From NCBI GenBank assembly GCA_903825255.1, contig CAIJZZ010000045.1:1-44927 (forward strand): a DNA stretch of 44,927 bases, in the 5' to 3' direction. Positions 14,422 through 23,949 of the stretch are shown here, one piece after another (the first letter of the stretch is position 1; every line of letters starts with the position of its first letter). The DNA is from an uncultured bacterium. GTDB taxonomy: Bacteria > Patescibacteriota > Minisyncoccia > Phycocordibacterales > UBA9973. Under the pieces are notes generated by a model. That model was not told where the DNA came from. It made no database searches and was given only the letters and a program-made list of their open reading frames with translations. A program made the position numbers and the translations under genes.

Positions 14422-15081
14422 TTATGATTTAAAAAACTTTTGTAAAAAAAATACAAACCCAGTCAAAACAAGAATCGCCATGACTAAAACAAGATAGACT
14501 CCATAAGTAGCATTTTTATCTAAAATATATGCGCCCGTATGCCAAAGCAATCTCAAAAATAGAAAAGCACTTACTATAAAATAGGGCTGACAAACAATAA
14601 TGAGTTTTTTTCGATCTTGATTAACCATTCCATAAAGTAGGAAAGAAATAAATAAAAATGGAATAGTGATAACTGCATCTAATAAGAGCATGCTATTTAT
14701 ATCATTACCAAATGATATACCCACGTCATGAATTATCTTATTTACTAAAATAAATAAAGAAACAAACAAAACAACAGCCAGCCCTACACTGAATGGGGAG
14801 TTTAAATTAATACTTGATTTACTGCTTATATTTTGTATATTTTGAAATTCTGATTTTATGGTTTCTGTTTCTGGTGGAGTTACGACTGCAGATACTGGAT
14901 TAGTCGGTGAAACCGGCACTGCTATCTTAGGAGTTTGAGCAGAAAGATTAACAAAACCAAAAGCTTCATTAATGTCCTTATCTTGCCAACCATTATTACG
15001 CAATGCAACGACGATTGCCGTATCTTCATAACCTTGAGCTTTGACTGACTTAATATAGTCCACCAATGTTTGATTGATCAT
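14422..15081 (-). CDS. Membrane protein with N-terminal UBA-like helical domain
   Basis: 219 aa from the ATG at 15081. The N-terminal 45 residues (LVDYIKSVKAQGYEDTAIV and LRNNGWQDKDINEAF) look like the short helical module, often seen in Patescibacteria, in which GW-x-x-x-x-I-x-x-AF closes the domain. A Pro/Thr/Val linker follows, then four membrane segments. It starts downstream of a REP-like palindrome. Probably an inner-membrane protein of unknown role; it resembles the next gene. Confidence 0.65.
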   Translation of the reverse strand: MINQTLVDYIKSVKAQGYEDTAIVVALRNNGWQDKDINEAFGFVNLSAQTPKIAVPVSPTNPVSAVVTPPETETIKSEFQNIQNISSKSSINLNSPFSVGLAVVLFVSLFILVNKIIHDVGISFGNDINSMLLLDAVITIPFLFISFLLYGMVNQDRKKLIIVCQPYFIVSAFLFLRLLWHTGAYILDKNATYGVYLVLVMAILVLTGFVFFLQKFFKS

Positions 15082-15122
15082 TCTTTTAATTTTAACAAAC
15101 TGATTAATTAATGCAATAAATT

Positions 15123-15145
15123 TTCGCAAGGACTGTCCTTGCGAA
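15123..15145. repeat. REP-like palindrome, perfect copy 2
   Basis: TTCGCAAGGAC, one base, GTCCTTGCGAA; both arms are identical to the copy at 9196-9218. It sits 3 nt after the stop codon of the 15149 gene, again immediately downstream of a coding region. Confidence 0.8.
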
Positions 15146-15148
15146 GAT

Positions 15149-15607
15149 TTATTTTTCTATAATTCCATAAGGGTCAGCAATATCATCTTTTTTGTTTTTG
15201 GTATGTTGTTTTTGGTCTATATCACTCATAAGCTGCCCAACTTTTGCTAAATTATTCCAAGAGTCCACATTCTGTGGCTTATTTAAATTCTGTCCCTCCG
15301 CATTTCCTTTTCCAAATAACCCAGCCAAACTCATAACTCCTGAAATCACTAAAGGCATAAAAACCCTTATTTTTCTAGTTTTATCCCAAAAATTTCGCTT
15401 CTGTTCTGGAGAGACTGTTTCATCTTTTAAAACTGGATCATTCGCAATTTTTTCAAGCATATCTCCTACCTCCCCGAACTCTCGTTCAAGCTTCTTAATT
15501 CCCTCCTGCTTTTTAAGCGCTTCTATTTTTTCAGCTATCTCCTCTTTACCGCTCACATCTTCAACTGCTTTTTCTGAAGTAATTTTTTGATGTTCGATGG
15601 TTTGCAT
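15149..15607 (-). CDS. Hypothetical protein with central membrane segment
   Basis: 152 aa. A charged, probably coiled-coil N-terminal half (KEEIAEKIEALKKQEGIKKL) is followed by one weak membrane segment (VFMPLVISGVMSLAGLFG, about residues 83-100) and an Asn/Gln/Asp-rich end. It begins one base after the stop of the 354-aa gene, so the two are translated together. No family recognised. Confidence 0.65.
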   Translation of the reverse strand: MQTIEHQKITSEKAVEDVSGKEEIAEKIEALKKQEGIKKLEREFGEVGDMLEKIANDPVLKDETVSPEQKRNFWDKTRKIRVFMPLVISGVMSLAGLFGKGNAEGQNLNKPQNVDSWNNLAKVGQLMSDIDQKQHTKNKKDDIADPYGIIEK

Positions 15608-15608
15608 T

Positions 15609-16673
15609 TTAAGATGCTATACCAAATTCTTGTTTAAATTTATTTATTCTTTCTTCATATTCCTTCGGGTACTTTTTCTCATTTATCAAATACTCATCTT
15701 TTTCTTCTGCTTCATGTAGAAAATCATTTAATTTTTTATTTAAATCTTCCTGTGTTATTACCCCTAGTTCAACTAATTTTTTCCCTACTGAGGAATTAAA
15801 CCAACCATTTATAAGATTCATGTTAGGCTCATCAATTGTTTTTGTTTCTTTTGGATTTGAATACTTAAAAAGATTTTCAATTCTTGCAGGATTATCATAA
15901 ACTTCTTGAACACGAGAATATTCATTATTTTCGTGTCTAATAAGCATATGTTCACGAATCAATGAATTCATCTTATCAAGGTTTGCTTTTTTATCTGGAT
16001 ATTTTTCAACAAGCATTTTAAATACCTTATTGGGTTCTTCATATATAACCCCAATTGGCATCGTTTTGAAAGTCTCAAGAATATTGTCTCTACTTCTTTT
16101 CTTTTCAATAGGATCTGCAATATCCACACCAAAACTTCGGCTTACAAGTTCTTCAGTTTCTGGGTTATTATTAATAATCTGAATAAAATCTTCAACACAT
16201 TTTTTATATTCTTCTGGAAGTTCTTTAAATCTTACATGTAAAGATTCTCTATATTTTTCTATTTCTTCAGGTTTTTTTGGTTTTTCAATATTATGAAAAT
16301 CTTTCTTAAAATCATTAATTTCTTTGTTTTCATTTTGCACTTCTTGGTTAACTTCAATAGGACCCTTCTCTACTTCTTCTATTTTCTGTACTGTTTCTGC
16401 TTTCACTTCAGCAATTTCTGCATCTTTGCTAGCAACTTCTTCTTGCAATTTTTCCGTGGAGCCACCCAATGATTCAACATTATCTTTTTTAGCCTCGATT
16501 GAAGGAGCAACTTCTTCTGCCTTAGCTTCAAGCGCAGTAATCTTCTCTCTAGCTAATTGAGCAATATCTTCATGGCCCAAAAGCACAGCATCTTCAGCGA
16601 ATTTCTCTATATCTTCTTTTTTTTCTAATTTAGGGAGTTCCTTCGCTAATAAATCTTTTTCTGACTCTTGCAT
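15609..16673 (-). CDS. Large coiled-coil hypothetical protein
   Basis: 354 aa. Residues 1-110 are dominated by Glu, Lys, Ala and Val in heptad-like order (SLGGSTEKLQEEVASKDAEI), typical of a coiled coil. The remaining two thirds look globular and helical, with no membrane segment or catalytic motif that I recognise. Second gene of the operon between rplB and rpsS, 4 nt after a 55-aa gene. A scaffold role is a guess. Confidence 0.65.
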   Translation of the reverse strand: MQESEKDLLAKELPKLEKKEDIEKFAEDAVLLGHEDIAQLAREKITALEAKAEEVAPSIEAKKDNVESLGGSTEKLQEEVASKDAEIAEVKAETVQKIEEVEKGPIEVNQEVQNENKEINDFKKDFHNIEKPKKPEEIEKYRESLHVRFKELPEEYKKCVEDFIQIINNNPETEELVSRSFGVDIADPIEKKRSRDNILETFKTMPIGVIYEEPNKVFKMLVEKYPDKKANLDKMNSLIREHMLIRHENNEYSRVQEVYDNPARIENLFKYSNPKETKTIDEPNMNLINGWFNSSVGKKLVELGVITQEDLNKKLNDFLHEAEEKDEYLINEKKYPKEYEERINKFKQEFGIAS

Positions 16674-16677
16674 AAAA

Positions 16678-16845
16678 TTATTCTTTACTTAATATAGATG
16701 CCCGAATCGCATCTATTTTTTGAGCTTCAAGCTCTTTAATATACCCACTAATAATATCTTGGCGTTCTTTGCCAAGTTTCGATAATTTCTCAATGGCTTC
16801 ATTATATATTGCTTCTATTTGTTGAGCTTTTTCTTTGTCAGTCAT
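16678..16845 (-). CDS. Small helical protein (55 aa)
   Basis: The product begins MTDKEKAQQIEAIYNEAIEK and ends RASILSKE; it is entirely helical and charged, perhaps a coiled-coil partner of the next protein. It is the first gene of the insert operon: a good promoter lies 12-39 bp upstream, and the stop codon is 4 nt before the next start. Confidence 0.65.
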   Translation of the reverse strand: MTDKEKAQQIEAIYNEAIEKLSKLGKERQDIISGYIKELEAQKIDAIRASILSKE

Positions 16846-16856
16846 AAATTACATAT

Positions 16857-16884
16857 ATTATATAACTTCATGAAAATAGTGCAA
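16857..16884 (-). promoter_or_regulatory. Promoter of the rplB-rpsS insert operon
   Basis: Minus-strand TTGCAC (16879-16884), 16-bp spacer, perfect TATAAT (16857-16862), with an 11-nt gap to the ATG. The rplB terminator is directly upstream, so this operon is independent of the S10 operon. Confidence 0.75.
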
Positions 16885-16892
16885 ACAAAACA

Positions 16893-16916
16893 AAAACACC
16901 CCTTTCGGGATGTTTT
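16893..16916 (-). terminator. Intrinsic terminator after rplB
   Basis: AAAACATCCC, tetraloop GAAA, GGGGTGTTTT on the minus strand, followed by TGTTTTG. It closes the tuf-rpsJ-rplCDWB unit. Confidence 0.85.
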
Positions 16917-16926
16917 TAAAATTTTT

Positions 16927-17787
16927 TTATTGAGATTTTCTAGACTTTCCAGTCTTGCGACGGGAAACAATGAAAAGATTTGAGTATTTCTTTGGAGTTC
17001 TGGTTTTGCGGCCACCGGTAACTTTACCCCACATAGTCTTTGGCCGCTTGGTACCTCGGCCTTGTCGGCCCTCACCTCCTCCGTATGGATGGTCTACTGG
17101 GTTCATGGCAGTACCTCGGACAGTTGGGCGAATACCTTTCCAACGAGAGCGTCCAGCTTTACCATAATTCTCTAAGTGATGTTCTTCGTTGGAAACAGTT
17201 CCAATACAAGCCCAACAATTTTCAGAAACTTTGCGTACTTCTGTCGAAGGCATTTTCAAGTTTGTGTAACCATCAGCATTTGCCACAACTTGAGCAAAGA
17301 TTCCTGCGGAACGGCCGATTTTAGAACCACCGCGAGGTTTCATTTCAATATTGTAAACAAAAGTACCAACAGGAATATTTTTTAAAGGTAAACGATTTCC
17401 AGGTGCGAGTTCTGCTTTCTCGGAAACTATAAAAGTGGCTCCGGGTCTGACAGATTTTGGTAAAACTACATATCTTTTTTCTCCATCTTTGTAAACAGCG
17501 AGACCAATAAAAGCTGAACGGTTTGGATCGTATTCTACAGATGTGATTTTCGCTGGAATCTCTTTTTTATCATACATAAAATCAACTTCTCTATAAAGAC
17601 GTTTGTGTCCAGCTCCCTTGTGACGAACAGTGATACGGCCTTGGCTATTGCGTCCAACCGAACGTCGGAAACCATGAGTCAAAGACTTTTCTGGTTCGGT
17701 TTTAGTCAAAACTCCACGATACATGACATTCGTCATCTGTCTTCTTGATTTAGTTGTAGGTTTATAGGTCTTCATTTTATTATACAA
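16927..17787 (-). CDS. rplB: 50S ribosomal protein uL2
   Basis: Peptidyl-transferase-centre protein, 286 aa. Features: MKTYKPTTKSRRQMT start, SVGRNSQGRITVRHKGAGHKR, IEYDPNRSAFI-like segment (VEYDPNRSAF), and the C-terminal signature RGTAMNPVDHPYGGGEGR that holds the conserved histidine. Normal length. It overlaps rplW by 8 nt and ends at a terminator, whereas in most bacteria rpsS follows directly. Confidence 0.98.
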   Translation of the reverse strand: MYNKMKTYKPTTKSRRQMTNVMYRGVLTKTEPEKSLTHGFRRSVGRNSQGRITVRHKGAGHKRLYREVDFMYDKKEIPAKITSVEYDPNRSAFIGLAVYKDGEKRYVVLPKSVRPGATFIVSEKAELAPGNRLPLKNIPVGTFVYNIEMKPRGGSKIGRSAGIFAQVVANADGYTNLKMPSTEVRKVSENCWACIGTVSNEEHHLENYGKAGRSRWKGIRPTVRGTAMNPVDHPYGGGEGRQGRGTKRPKTMWGKVTGGRKTRTPKKYSNLFIVSRRKTGKSRKSQ

Positions 17788-18055
17788 ATTCTATTTTATC
17801 TCCTGCTTTTAAATAAACGAGTGCTTTCTTTCCACCTCCTTTAGTACCCGCCTTACCTTTAACAAAAATTTCTTTTTTAGTTATCGGCACGATATTCACT
17901 TTCACTGGTTTTACTTTATACATTCCAAAAATCGCTTTCTTGATTTCTGTTTTATTTGCATTTTCAAAAACTTCAAAAGTGTAAACATTTTGTTCAGCGA
18001 CTAATGATGCTTTTTCGGTGACTCTTGGTTTTTTAATTATTTTTATGTTTGCCAT
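17780..18055 (-). CDS. rplW: 50S ribosomal protein uL23
   Basis: Exit-site protein that docks trigger factor and SRP, 91 aa. Pattern: IIKKPRVTEKASLVAEQNVYTFEV, then KTEIKKAIFGMYKVKPVKVN and the GKKALVYLKAGDKI end. Usual place between rplD and rplB. Confidence 0.97.
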   Translation of the reverse strand: MANIKIIKKPRVTEKASLVAEQNVYTFEVFENANKTEIKKAIFGMYKVKPVKVNIVPITKKEIFVKGKAGTKGGGKKALVYLKAGDKIEFV

Positions 18056-18066
18056 AATATTTTAAA

Positions 18067-18726
18067 TTATCCTCGAGATTCTAAAAACTTTACACTCTCT
18101 TCTGGATTTTCAATTAAAAGATACTGATAATTCAAAACGTCTAATGGATTCAAATTCTTTAAGAAAACTATTTCAAGCTGTGGTAAATTACGAAAACTTT
18201 TTTCAGTCTTTTCACTTCGTCCACTTAGGGCAGTCAAGACTCTAGGCTTTTTTGAATTGGCTAGTGGTTTAAACCCTGTAGCTTTTGATAAATCTTGCAT
18301 GACTTTCAAGGCTTCTTTAGTCTTAATACCTTTTTGAGCTAAAGAATCAACAAAAATAATTTCTCCATCTTTAAATTTTTTAGAAAGTACTGAAAATAGT
18401 GCTTGAGCACGCATTGTCTTAGAAATTTTTCTTTTATAATTTTTCTCAGCTAATGGTCCGTGGGTCACACCTCCACCAACCCAAATAGGTGAACGGGAAG
18501 ATCCGTGACGTGCCCGTCCAGTACCTTTTTGTTTCCAAGGCTTTTTACCACCTCCACGAACTTCTCCACGATCTTTTGTGTCAGCAGTGCCAGCTCGTTT
18601 ATTGGAACGCATCCCTTCCACGACTTGGTGCACTAAGTCAGCGCGCCATTTTGCAGCAAAAACTTTAGCTGGAAGATTTATTTTCCCTGCTTCTCCACCT
18701 TTTTGATTGTATATTGTTGCTTCCAT
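18067..18726 (-). CDS. rplD: 50S ribosomal protein uL4
   Basis: Tunnel-lining protein, 219 aa. The extended loop is clear: RADLVHQVVEGMRSNKRAGTADTKDRGEVRGGGKKPWKQKGTGRARHGSSRSPIWVGGG (given here in pieces: QGTGRARHG-type core, WVGGGVTHGP). The C-terminal globular part follows with NYQYLLI. In other bacteria uL4 also represses the S10 operon; no matching leader is evident. Confidence 0.97.
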   Translation of the reverse strand: MEATIYNQKGGEAGKINLPAKVFAAKWRADLVHQVVEGMRSNKRAGTADTKDRGEVRGGGKKPWKQKGTGRARHGSSRSPIWVGGGVTHGPLAEKNYKRKISKTMRAQALFSVLSKKFKDGEIIFVDSLAQKGIKTKEALKVMQDLSKATGFKPLANSKKPRVLTALSGRSEKTEKSFRNLPQLEIVFLKNLNPLDVLNYQYLLIENPEESVKFLESRG

Positions 18727-18744
18727 TTTATTTATTATCTTAAA

Positions 18745-19359
18745 TTATCTACTGATTATTTCTACTAAAGTTCCACGTTTACCAGTAATGGCTCCTTTGA
18801 CCAACATTACATTATTTTCTTTATCGATAAAAACAACTTTTAGATTTTTCTGAGTGATTCTGTCTGAGCCCATTCGTCCGGCCATACGCATACCTTTTGG
18901 TACGTGTGTACGTAGTCCACCGCCGATAGATCCTGGCTCTCTCTCTGAATGTTTTTGACCGTGAGAACGAGGTCCGCCATGAAAGCCATGACGCTTCACA
19001 ACTCCTTGAAAACCTTTACCCTTAGAAATACTAGAAACTTGTAATTTGTCTCCAACGGCAAAAGTGGAAACATCAAGTACATCACCTTCTTTTACTTCAC
19101 TTTTATCAGTTGGTTTTAAACGAAATTCTTTTAAATCTTTATAAAGTCCGCCCTTCATTTGTCCAAGAACTGCTTTAGTAATTCTTTCTTTTTTCTGTAC
19201 ACCAAAACCGACTTGCACAGCATTATAACCGTCTTTTGTTTTTTCAAAAACACGAGTCACAGTCACAGGTCCAGCTGAAATTATTGTCACAGGGACAACT
19301 ACTCCATCTTCCGTAAAATACTGCGTCATATTCTGTTTTTTTCCAAGAATGAATTTCAT
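18745..19359 (-). CDS. rplC: 50S ribosomal protein uL3
   Basis: Early-assembly protein near the peptidyl-transferase centre, 204 aa. MKFILGKKQNMTQYF, VTVTRVFEKTKDGYNAVQVGFG, KGKGFQGVVKRHGFHGGPRSHG and PKGMRMAGRMGSDRIT are typical. Normal length, in canonical order after rpsJ. Confidence 0.98.
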   Translation of the reverse strand: MKFILGKKQNMTQYFTEDGVVVPVTIISAGPVTVTRVFEKTKDGYNAVQVGFGVQKKERITKAVLGQMKGGLYKDLKEFRLKPTDKSEVKEGDVLDVSTFAVGDKLQVSSISKGKGFQGVVKRHGFHGGPRSHGQKHSEREPGSIGGGLRTHVPKGMRMAGRMGSDRITQKNLKVVFIDKENNVMLVKGAITGKRGTLVEIISR

Positions 19360-19388
19360 AAAATTTTTGTGGTTTTAAACTCGTATTT

Positions 19389-19790
19389 TTACAACATCTT
19401 TACATCAATATCAACTCCAGAAGGAAGAGATAAATTAGTAAGAGACTCAATAGTCTTTGCCGATGGGTTTATAATATCAATCAATCTTTTATGCACTCTT
19501 ATTTCAAATTGTTCTCGTGTATTTTTGTAAATAAAAGAGGCCCGATTGACTGTGTATTTTTTAATCTCAGTAGGTAATGGTATTGGGCCGACGATTTTAG
19601 CATCATAACGCATAGCAGTATCAATGATCTGCTTTACAGACGCATCCAAAATCTTACTCTCGTAAGCACGAACTCGAATGCGAAGCACTACTTTTCCCTC
19701 TTCTTTTTTGACCTTAGTTTTTACAACCTTAGTAGAAGGAGTTTTTGGCTTAACAGTTTTTTTCTTTGTTTTTGTTTCTGTTGTTGGCAT
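19389..19790 (-). CDS. rpsJ: 30S ribosomal protein uS10 with N-terminal extension
   Basis: Small-subunit head protein and NusE transcription factor. The conserved part begins near residue 34 (VVLRIRVRAYESKILDASVKQI) and ends LPSGVDIDVKML. About 30 Lys/Thr/Pro-rich residues precede it, giving 133 aa versus about 103. It follows tuf, as at the str-S10 junction of many bacteria. Confidence 0.97.
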   Translation of the reverse strand: MPTTETKTKKKTVKPKTPSTKVVKTKVKKEEGKVVLRIRVRAYESKILDASVKQIIDTAMRYDAKIVGPIPLPTEIKKYTVNRASFIYKNTREQFEIRVHKRLIDIINPSAKTIESLTNLSLPSGVDIDVKML

Positions 19791-19821
19791 GGATTTGTAA
19801 TCCGTTTTTTAATTAATTTAA

Positions 19822-21015
19822 TTAAGCAATAATTTTAGTAACGACTCCGGCTCCGACAGTCTTACCTCCTTCGCGAATAGCAAACTTTTGTGATTCTTCA
19901 AGGGCAACTGGAGTAACAAGTTTTACAGTTAATTTAGCTGTATCTCCTGGCATAACCATTTCTACTCCATCAGCAAGTAATACATCACCTGTCACGTCTG
20001 TAGTTCGAATGTAAAATTGAGGTTTGTAACCTTTAAAGAATGGAGTGTGTCTGCCACCTTCTTCTTTTTTCAAAACATATACTTCACAAGTAAAGTTATC
20101 ATGTGGAGTAGTGGTACCTGGTTTACATAATACTTGTCCACGGGTAATATCTTCTTTCTTCAAACCACGTAGAAGAATACCAGCGTTGTCGCCAGCCATA
20201 CCTTCTTGGAGGTTTTTGTTGAACATTTCAATACCAGTGACAACTGATTTCTGAGTTGGTTTGATACCGACGATTTCAACTTCTTCACCGACTTTCACTA
20301 CGCCTCTTTCTATCTTTCCAGTTACTACTGTGCCACGGCCTTCAATAGAGAATATATCTTCTACTGGCATAAGGAATGGTTTAGTTGTATCTCGTTCTGG
20401 AACAGGGATATAAGTATCAAGCGCATCGGTTAATTCAAGAATTTTCTTTGCCCAAGGATCATCAATAGATTTTGATTCAAGAGCTTTTAGAGCTGATCCA
20501 CGGATGACAGGAGCATTCGCACCATCGAAACCTTGTTTGGTTAAGAGTTCACGAATTTCTTCTTCTACCATGTCGATCATTTCTTTATCATCTACCATAT
20601 CGCATTTGTTTAAGAACACGATCATTCGAGGCACACCCACTTGCTTAGCAAGCAAAACGTGTTCACGAGTCTGTGGCATAGCTCCATCTGTCGCAGCCAC
20701 GACTAAGATAGCACCGTCCATTTGAGCGGCACCTGTGATCATGTTCTTAATGTAGTCAGCGTGTCCTGGGGCATCGATGTGTGCATAGTGACGAGCGTCA
20801 GTAGCATACTCATTGTGAGAAATGTTAATCGTGATTCCACGAGCTTTTTCTTCTGGAGCATTGTCGATTTGGTCAACCCCTCGAAGACGAACAGTCTTAC
20901 CGGCCATACTTAGGACATGTAAGATTGCAGCTGTTAATGTAGTCTTTCCATGGTCCACGTGACCGATGGTGCCAACGTTTACGTGTGGCTTGTCTCTCTT
21001 AAATTCTTCTGCCAT
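19822..21015 (-). CDS. tuf: Elongation factor Tu
   Basis: GTPase that delivers aminoacyl-tRNA to the ribosome, 397 aa. G1 [10 protein letters not shown], switch I RGITIN, G3 DAPGHADY, G4 NKCDM and the catalytic His in the APGH motif are all visible, followed by domains 2 and 3 ([13 protein letters not shown]). First gene of the tuf-rpsJ-rplCDWB transcription unit, with a 150-nt leader, strong promoter and +1 hairpin. Confidence 0.99.
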   Translation of the reverse strand: MAEEFKRDKPHVNVGTIGHVDHGKTTLTAAILHVLSMAGKTVRLRGVDQIDNAPEEKARGITINISHNEYATDARHYAHIDAPGHADYIKNMITGAAQMDGAILVVAATDGAMPQTREHVLLAKQVGVPRMIVFLNKCDMVDDKEMIDMVEEEIRELLTKQGFDGANAPVIRGSALKALESKSIDDPWAKKILELTDALDTYIPVPERDTTKPFLMPVEDIFSIEGRGTVVTGKIERGVVKVGEEVEIVGIKPTQKSVVTGIEMFNKNLQEGMAGDNAGILLRGLKKEDITRGQVLCKPGTTTPHDNFTCEVYVLKKEEGGRHTPFFKGYKPQFYIRTTDVTGDVLLADGVEMVMPGDTAKLTVKLVTPVALEESQKFAIREGGKTVGAGVVTKIIA

Positions 21016-21149
21016 ATTTTTATGGATTAATAATTAAAACTTAACATACGAGAACCAGTTGCTAAGGCCTAATTACTAATTTAATTAAAACTTATAATAA
21101 TGTTAATAATACTTACGACTATTTACTTTTAGAAAAAAAGTAATAGAAA

Positions 21150-21168
21150 AACCGCAGAAAGTGCAGTT
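21150..21168 (-). terminator. +1 hairpin with T-run in the tuf leader
   Basis: AACTGCA, loop CTTTC, TGCGGTT (one G-U pair), then TTTCTATT. It begins at the predicted start site, 7 nt past the -10 box. Confidence 0.55.
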
Positions 21169-21174
21169 GCATCC

Positions 21175-21202
21175 ATATTATCAGATTAAAAAAGAATGTC
21201 AA
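21175..21202 (-). promoter_or_regulatory. tuf operon promoter
   Basis: Minus-strand perfect TTGACA (21197-21202), 16-bp spacer, TAATAT (21175-21180). It lies directly after the terminator of the upstream hypothetical gene. Confidence 0.75.
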
Positions 21203-21211
21203 ATATAAAAA

Positions 21212-21236
21212 AAATCCAAATTATTAATTTGGATTT
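21212..21236 (-). terminator. Intrinsic terminator after the 114-aa gene
   Basis: AAATCCAAATT, 3-nt loop, AATTTGGATTT followed on the minus strand by a run of eight T. It separates the 21256 gene from tuf. Confidence 0.85.
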
Positions 21237-21255
21237 AAAATTAGGCTTTCATTTT

Positions 21256-21600
21256 TTAAGGTTTTAAGTATTTTGCTGTTTCTTTTTCAAAATACTTTTT
21301 TATAACTTTTAACTCCTCAATAAAAGAATTTTGATTATAAATTTTCTTTAACAAGCAAAGCCATTCTTTTTCAGTAAAAAGATTTTTCCATTCTTTTTGC
21401 TGAATGTATTGGTCTATGAAAGAACCTTTGCAAATTTGTCGGAAAAGCTTTTTATCAACTATTCCTTTACCTTCGATACGAGTATTTTCACATACCACTG
21501 ATCTAATTTTTTCACATGCTGAAAATATTTCAGCATTTTCTGACTCAATAAAAAGTCTTTTTTCCTTTTTTAGGAATGCAAGGAGGTTTAGTGTTAACAT
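21256..21600 (-). CDS. Hypothetical protein between fusA and tuf
   Basis: 114 aa, helical, with three cysteines and no membrane segment. It begins MLTLNLLAFLKKEKRLFIES. Possible promoter TTGAAA-17 bp-TAAATA upstream. It stands alone between two terminators. I do not recognise the family; the place between fusA and tuf does not prove a translation role. Confidence 0.6.
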   Translation of the reverse strand: MLTLNLLAFLKKEKRLFIESENAEIFSACEKIRSVVCENTRIEGKGIVDKKLFRQICKGSFIDQYIQQKEWKNLFTEKEWLCLLKKIYNQNSFIEELKVIKKYFEKETAKYLKP

Positions 21601-21711
21601 AGGCTTTAAATATTTATTATTAGAAACTAATTATTTCAAATAGAATTTATCTTAATATTATCCTTTGTTTATTTTTAAGTCAAATCTATATTTATTATTA
21701 TTAAAGGTAAC

Positions 21712-21749
21712 AAAAAAACCTTATAAATTAAGATTTATAAGGTTTTTTT
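21712..21749 (-). terminator. Intrinsic terminator after fusA
   Basis: A 17-bp perfect stem (AAAAAAACCTTATAAAT and complement) around a 4-nt loop, with T7 on the minus strand. Located 15 bp after the fusA stop; symmetrical enough to work in both directions. Confidence 0.9.
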
Positions 21750-21764
21750 ATATTTATTAAATTT

Positions 21765-23918
21765 TTATTTTCTTGCAGCAATAATAGTTTCGGCAACATT
21801 GTTTGGCACGATATCATAACGTAAAAATTCCATCGTAAAAGAGGCTCTTCCTTCAGTCATGGAACGTAGTCCGGTCATATATCCAAACATTTCAGAAAGA
21901 GGCACAATTGCTTTCAAAACTTTGTTCATCCCTCGGTCTTCCATGCCTTCAATAATTCCGCGTTTTGAAGAAAGGTTACCAGTCACGTCTCCCATAAATT
22001 TCTCTGGAGTCACCACTTCAACTTTCATCATCGGTTCTAGGATCACCGGACGAGCTCGTTTACATGCATCTTGCACAGCCATGGAAGCGGCGATTTTGAA
22101 AGCCATTTCGTTGGAGTCCACTTCGTGATACGATCCATCCCAAAGTTCTACCGAAACATTTACTAATTTGAAACCAGCGAGCACTCCACGATCCAAGCCT
22201 TCTTTGAAGCCCTTTTCGCAAGGAGCAATATATTCTTGTGGAATAACACCTCCTTTAATAGTATTGATAAATTCAAAACCGTTTGCTCGTTTGGTATTTT
22301 TGGGTAAATCTTCTTCCTCTTCTTTAGTCATCATTTCCATAGGTTTAACTTTGATCTTCACATGACCATAGTTACCGCGCCCTCCGGACTGTTTAATATA
22401 TTTACCTTCAGCGTCAGAATTACTGGTAATCGTTTCTCGATAAGCGACTTGTGGTTTACCGACATTGGCTTCCACCGTAAACTCTCTTTTCATACGATCC
22501 ACAATAATTTCCAAATGCAATTCTCCCATGCCGGCAATAATCGTTTCACCTGTTTCTTGATCAGTGGAAACTTTGAAAGTTGGGTCTTCTTGAGCGAGAC
22601 GATTGAGCGCCATTCCCATTTTTTCTTGGTCTGCTTTTGTCTTCGGTTCAATACGTAATTGAATAACTGGTTCAGGGAAAATAATACGATCAAGTTCAAT
22701 TGGTTTCTCTTCGTCACAAATAGTGTCAGAAGTAATAGTGTCTTTAAGTCCGACAGCGGCCGCAATTTCTCCGGCAAAAACTTTTTTCACTTCTTCACGA
22801 TCATTGGCATGCATTCTTAAAATTCGGCCGATACGTTCTTTGTTGCGAGTACGAGGATTGTAAACATATGAACCAGAATTTAAGGTTCCAGAATAAACTC
22901 GGAAGAAAATAAGCTGTCCGACGAAAGGATCTGTCGCTACTTTAAAAGCCAAAGCTGAAAAAGGTTCTTCATCTGAAGCATTTCTCACTATTGGTGCATC
23001 ATTATTGTTTGGGTCAGTTCCAGTAATAGCTGGGATATCTAATGGAGATGGCAAATAATCCACCACGCCATCGAGTACGAGCTGAACTCCCTTATTTTTC
23101 AAAGCAGAACCAGCATAAACAGGGAAAATTTCATTGGCAATAACGCCTTTTCTTAAAAGTTTTTTCAAAGTGGCCATATCTGGAATTTTGCCTTCCAAAT
23201 AATCATTCATCGTGACGTCATCTAATTCCACAATTTTTTCGATGAGTTCACTGTGATGTTTTTCAGCATCAGCTTTCATGTTTTCAGGAATTTCTTTTTC
23301 AATCACTTGATTGCCCATATCGCCTTCAAAGTAAAAAGCTTTCATGGTCAAAAGATCCACGACACCTTCATGTTTTTCTTCAAGACCGATTGGGATTTGT
23401 AAGCGAACGGCTTTTTTGGTCAAACGATCTAAAATCGTAGCAAAAGAATGTTCAAAAGAAGCACCCGTACGATCAAGTTTGTTCACAAAACAAATACGAG
23501 GCACTTTGGCTTCGTCAGCATAACGCCAGTTGGTTTCAGATTGAGGTTCTACTCCAGCCACGCCGTCGAAAACGACGACAGCACCGTCCAATACTCGAAG
23601 TGATCTTTTCACTTCCACCGTAAAGTCGATGTGCCCTGGTGTATCGATAATATTAAAACGATGTTTTTTAGATTTATCCTTTATGTCCGCATAGGTCGGA
23701 GTCCAGAAACAAGTCACTGCGGCAGAAGTGATCGTAATTCCACGTTCTCGTTCTTGTTCCATCCAGTCGGTCGTGGTCTCACCATCGTGCACTTCTCCGA
23801 TTTTGTGCGACACACCAGTGTAAAAAAGCACACGCTCAGTAGTCGTGGTCTTGCCCGCATCAATATGCGCAATAATTCCTATGTTTCTAACTTTTTCTAA
23901 CGGATAATCTCTTTCCAT
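21765..23918 (-). CDS. fusA: Elongation factor G
   Basis: Translocase GTPase, 717 aa. G1 [15 protein letters not shown], switch [11 protein letters not shown]3 DTPGHIDFT and G4 NKLDRTGA are clear; domain IV is seen at [26 protein letters not shown] (in pieces) and the domain V end is FSMEFLRYD-like ([12 protein letters not shown]). Normal length. Between rpsG and tuf as in the str operon, but on its own promoter with genes inserted on both sides. Confidence 0.99.
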   Translation of the reverse strand: MERDYPLEKVRNIGIIAHIDAGKTTTTERVLFYTGVSHKIGEVHDGETTTDWMEQERERGITITSAAVTCFWTPTYADIKDKSKKHRFNIIDTPGHIDFTVEVKRSLRVLDGAVVVFDGVAGVEPQSETNWRYADEAKVPRICFVNKLDRTGASFEHSFATILDRLTKKAVRLQIPIGLEEKHEGVVDLLTMKAFYFEGDMGNQVIEKEIPENMKADAEKHHSELIEKIVELDDVTMNDYLEGKIPDMATLKKLLRKGVIANEIFPVYAGSALKNKGVQLVLDGVVDYLPSPLDIPAITGTDPNNNDAPIVRNASDEEPFSALAFKVATDPFVGQLIFFRVYSGTLNSGSYVYNPRTRNKERIGRILRMHANDREEVKKVFAGEIAAAVGLKDTITSDTICDEEKPIELDRIIFPEPVIQLRIEPKTKADQEKMGMALNRLAQEDPTFKVSTDQETGETIIAGMGELHLEIIVDRMKREFTVEANVGKPQVAYRETITSNSDAEGKYIKQSGGRGNYGHVKIKVKPMEMMTKEEEEDLPKNTKRANGFEFINTIKGGVIPQEYIAPCEKGFKEGLDRGVLAGFKLVNVSVELWDGSYHEVDSNEMAFKIAASMAVQDACKRARPVILEPMMKVEVVTPEKFMGDVTGNLSSKRGIIEGMEDRGMNKVLKAIVPLSEMFGYMTGLRSMTEGRASFTMEFLRYDIVPNNVAETIIAARK

Positions 23919-23949
23919 ATATAATTTTATTTATAATTTAATATTAAAA

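Noticed and set aside
21016-21149. Riboswitch or protein-binding leader before tuf
   Set aside because: The leader is AT-rich without a conserved aptamer pattern; only the +1 hairpin is convincing.
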